From assembly GCF_900111405.1 (NCBI RefSeq), contig NZ_FOHJ01000004.1:1-64000 (forward strand): 64,000 nucleotides of DNA. Direction: 5' to 3'. Position 1 is the first letter of the stretch. Each line of letters opens with the position of its first letter. The translations under genes were made by a program, and so were the position numbers. This document shows positions 63,042 through 64,000 of the stretch, piece by piece. The DNA comes from Salinibacillus kushneri (lineage in GTDB: Bacteria; Bacillota; Bacilli; Bacillales; Alkalibacillaceae). Under the pieces are notes generated by a model, which worked only from the letters and a program-made list of their open reading frames with translations, was not told where the DNA came from and ran no database searches.

Positions 63042-64000
63042 TTGTTAAATCGAGAGGCTTCTGTAGTTTCAGTTGCAAATCGTAAGTCCAGAGAATTATA
63101 TGAGCGTGCATGTGAGGTTATGCCAGGTGGAGTGACAGCCAACATTAAGTATTTTGAACCCCACCCCATCATGATGGAGAAAGGAAAAGGAAGCAAATTA
63201 TATGACGTTGATGGAAAGGAATATATAGATTTCTTATTAAGTTATGGAGCATTGATTCATGGTCATGGTTATGAACCAGTTATGCAGGCAGTATATAATC
63301 AAATGACAAATCAGGGTACCACTATTTTCGGAACACCTCATTTTCTTGAAATAAAAATGGCTGAGAAATTAATTGACCTATATCCGGGCATTGAAATGGT
63401 AAGGTATACGAATTCAGGATTGGAAGCAACTATATTAGCGGTTCGAGCGGGTATGGCATATACTGGGAAAGAAAAAATAGCTAAATTTGAAGGACATTAT
63501 CATGGAGGTTCCAATCAATTTTTAGTAAGTGTAAATCCGGATCTGGATAAAATAGGTTCTCAGAATGAACCAAGGTCTATTCCAGAATCTACAGGGATTC
63601 CGGATTACTTTGTTGAGAATACGGTTATATTACCCTTTAACGATCTAGCTGCTACAGACCAGATTTTGCGGAAGCATGCTAAGGAATTATCTGCTGTTAT
63701 TCTTGAACCTGTTCAGGGAGGATTCATTCCAGCTGATGAAGAATTTATTAAGGGACTACGAAAAATTACGGAGGAACTGGATATCCTTCTCATTTTTGAT
63801 GAGGTTAAGACAGGGTTTCGGACTTCACTTGGGGGATGCCAGGAAGTATATGGTGTAAAGCCTGATTTGACTGCTTTAGGAAAGGTTCTTGGTGGTGGAT
63901 TTCCTGTTGGGGCAGTTGGTGGCCGAAAAGATGTCATGATGATTAGTGCACCAAATGGTGGTCGTGATATATTAAGCGCAGGAAACAAAGATAAAGGAAA
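63042..64000 (+). CDS. HemL-like class III aminotransferase, 3' end missing
   Basis: An open frame from TTG 63042 (AAGGAG ten bases before; ATG 63033 is too close to it) runs to the window end without a stop, so only about 319 residues are seen. 'RACEVMPGGVTANIKYFEPHPIMMEKGKGSKLYDVDGKEYIDFL' and 'NSGLEATILAVRAGMAYTGKEKIAKFEGHYHGG' match glutamate-1-semialdehyde aminomutases; the PLP Lys is near residue 281 in 'LGKVLGGGFPVGAVGG'. No haem genes are near and the N-terminus differs from HemL, so another transaminase role is possible. Confidence 0.85.
   Translation, partial: MLNREASVVSVANRKSRELYERACEVMPGGVTANIKYFEPHPIMMEKGKGSKLYDVDGKEYIDFLLSYGALIHGHGYEPVMQAVYNQMTNQGTTIFGTPHFLEIKMAEKLIDLYPGIEMVRYTNSGLEATILAVRAGMAYTGKEKIAKFEGHYHGGSNQFLVSVNPDLDKIGSQNEPRSIPESTGIPDYFVENTVILPFNDLAATDQILRKHAKELSAVILEPVQGGFIPADEEFIKGLRKITEELDILLIFDEVKTGFRTSLGGCQEVYGVKPDLTALGKVLGGGFPVGAVGGRKDVMMISAPNGGRDILSAGNKDKG

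Noticed and set aside
63676-63988. Short frames on both strands near the window end
   Set aside because: They lie in other frames of the aminotransferase gene, which is open to the window edge.

Overview
The window reads as a chromosomal segment of a low-GC, endospore-forming member of the Bacillaceae, probably near Oceanobacillus, Virgibacillus or Lentibacillus. Supporting signs are AT-rich DNA, strong AAGGAGG-type ribosome binding sites with frequent TTG and GTG starts, spore genes (sspM, cotD, a SpoIIP-type amidase, a VrrA/YqfQ-type coat protein, two KinB-like kinases), a class B RNase P RNA, and gene order shared with Bacillus subtilis: recU-ponA divergent from yppC, then sspM and yppE, then cotD-ypsA-gpsB-rnpB-ypsC.

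Layout. 1-305: 5' end of an IS150-type (IS3 family) insertion sequence abutting ponA. 323-9330: cell-wall, division and RNA-processing block (ponA, recU, yppC, sspM, yppE, cdd, cotD, ypsA, gpsB, rnpB, ypsC). 9411-18870: SpoIIP-like amidase, M32 carboxypeptidase, a three-subunit ba3-type oxidase, the type III polyketide synthase/methyltransferase pair bpsA-bpsB, and a queuosine-precursor transporter behind a preQ1-I riboswitch. 19063-26776: lytic transglycosylase, cold-shock gene with a long attenuator-like leader, DUF72 and HD proteins, NlpC/P60 hydrolase, thyA-dfrA, and a Tat translocase with two tandem tatA genes. 26963-31000: a GntR(YtrA-type)-ABC transporter-ECF sigma operon with a palindromic operator on its promoter, ended by a hairpin that is a fossil of an IS150-type 5' end. 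31084-36100: an SOS-type divergent promoter (YolD / small WYL-like protein) and sbcDC. 36160-42865: mixed accessory stretch (repeats, GNAT, trhO, an orphan HsdR-N-like nuclease, HAD, beta-hydroxyacid dehydrogenase, a 25-residue membrane peptide, ung). 42951-49385: coat protein, msrAB, sfsA, VOC protein, mini-oxidase protein, LysM-M14 peptidase, ferredoxin, P1 peptidase. 49480-62839: dynA, DEAD-box helicase, ABC-F protein, two orphan histidine kinases, mobA and modAB. From 63033: a class III aminotransferase (HemL-like) cut by the window end.

I did not find a clear new multi-gene defence or biosynthetic system, CRISPR array or prophage. The most original signals are regulatory: a near-consensus SigA promoter and intrinsic-terminator-like hairpin in the csp leader; the IS150-type terminal hairpin that now ends the ponA transcript, with a decayed copy ending the sigma-factor operon; mirror-image SOS promoters; and a preQ1 riboswitch whose tail runs into the ribosome binding site. 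Among proteins, the orphan HsdR-N-like nuclease, the MHYT-like kinase lacking its histidines, and the ABC-F protein with an unreadable second P-loop deserve attention. Functions are inferred from recognised family motifs; no database search was run.
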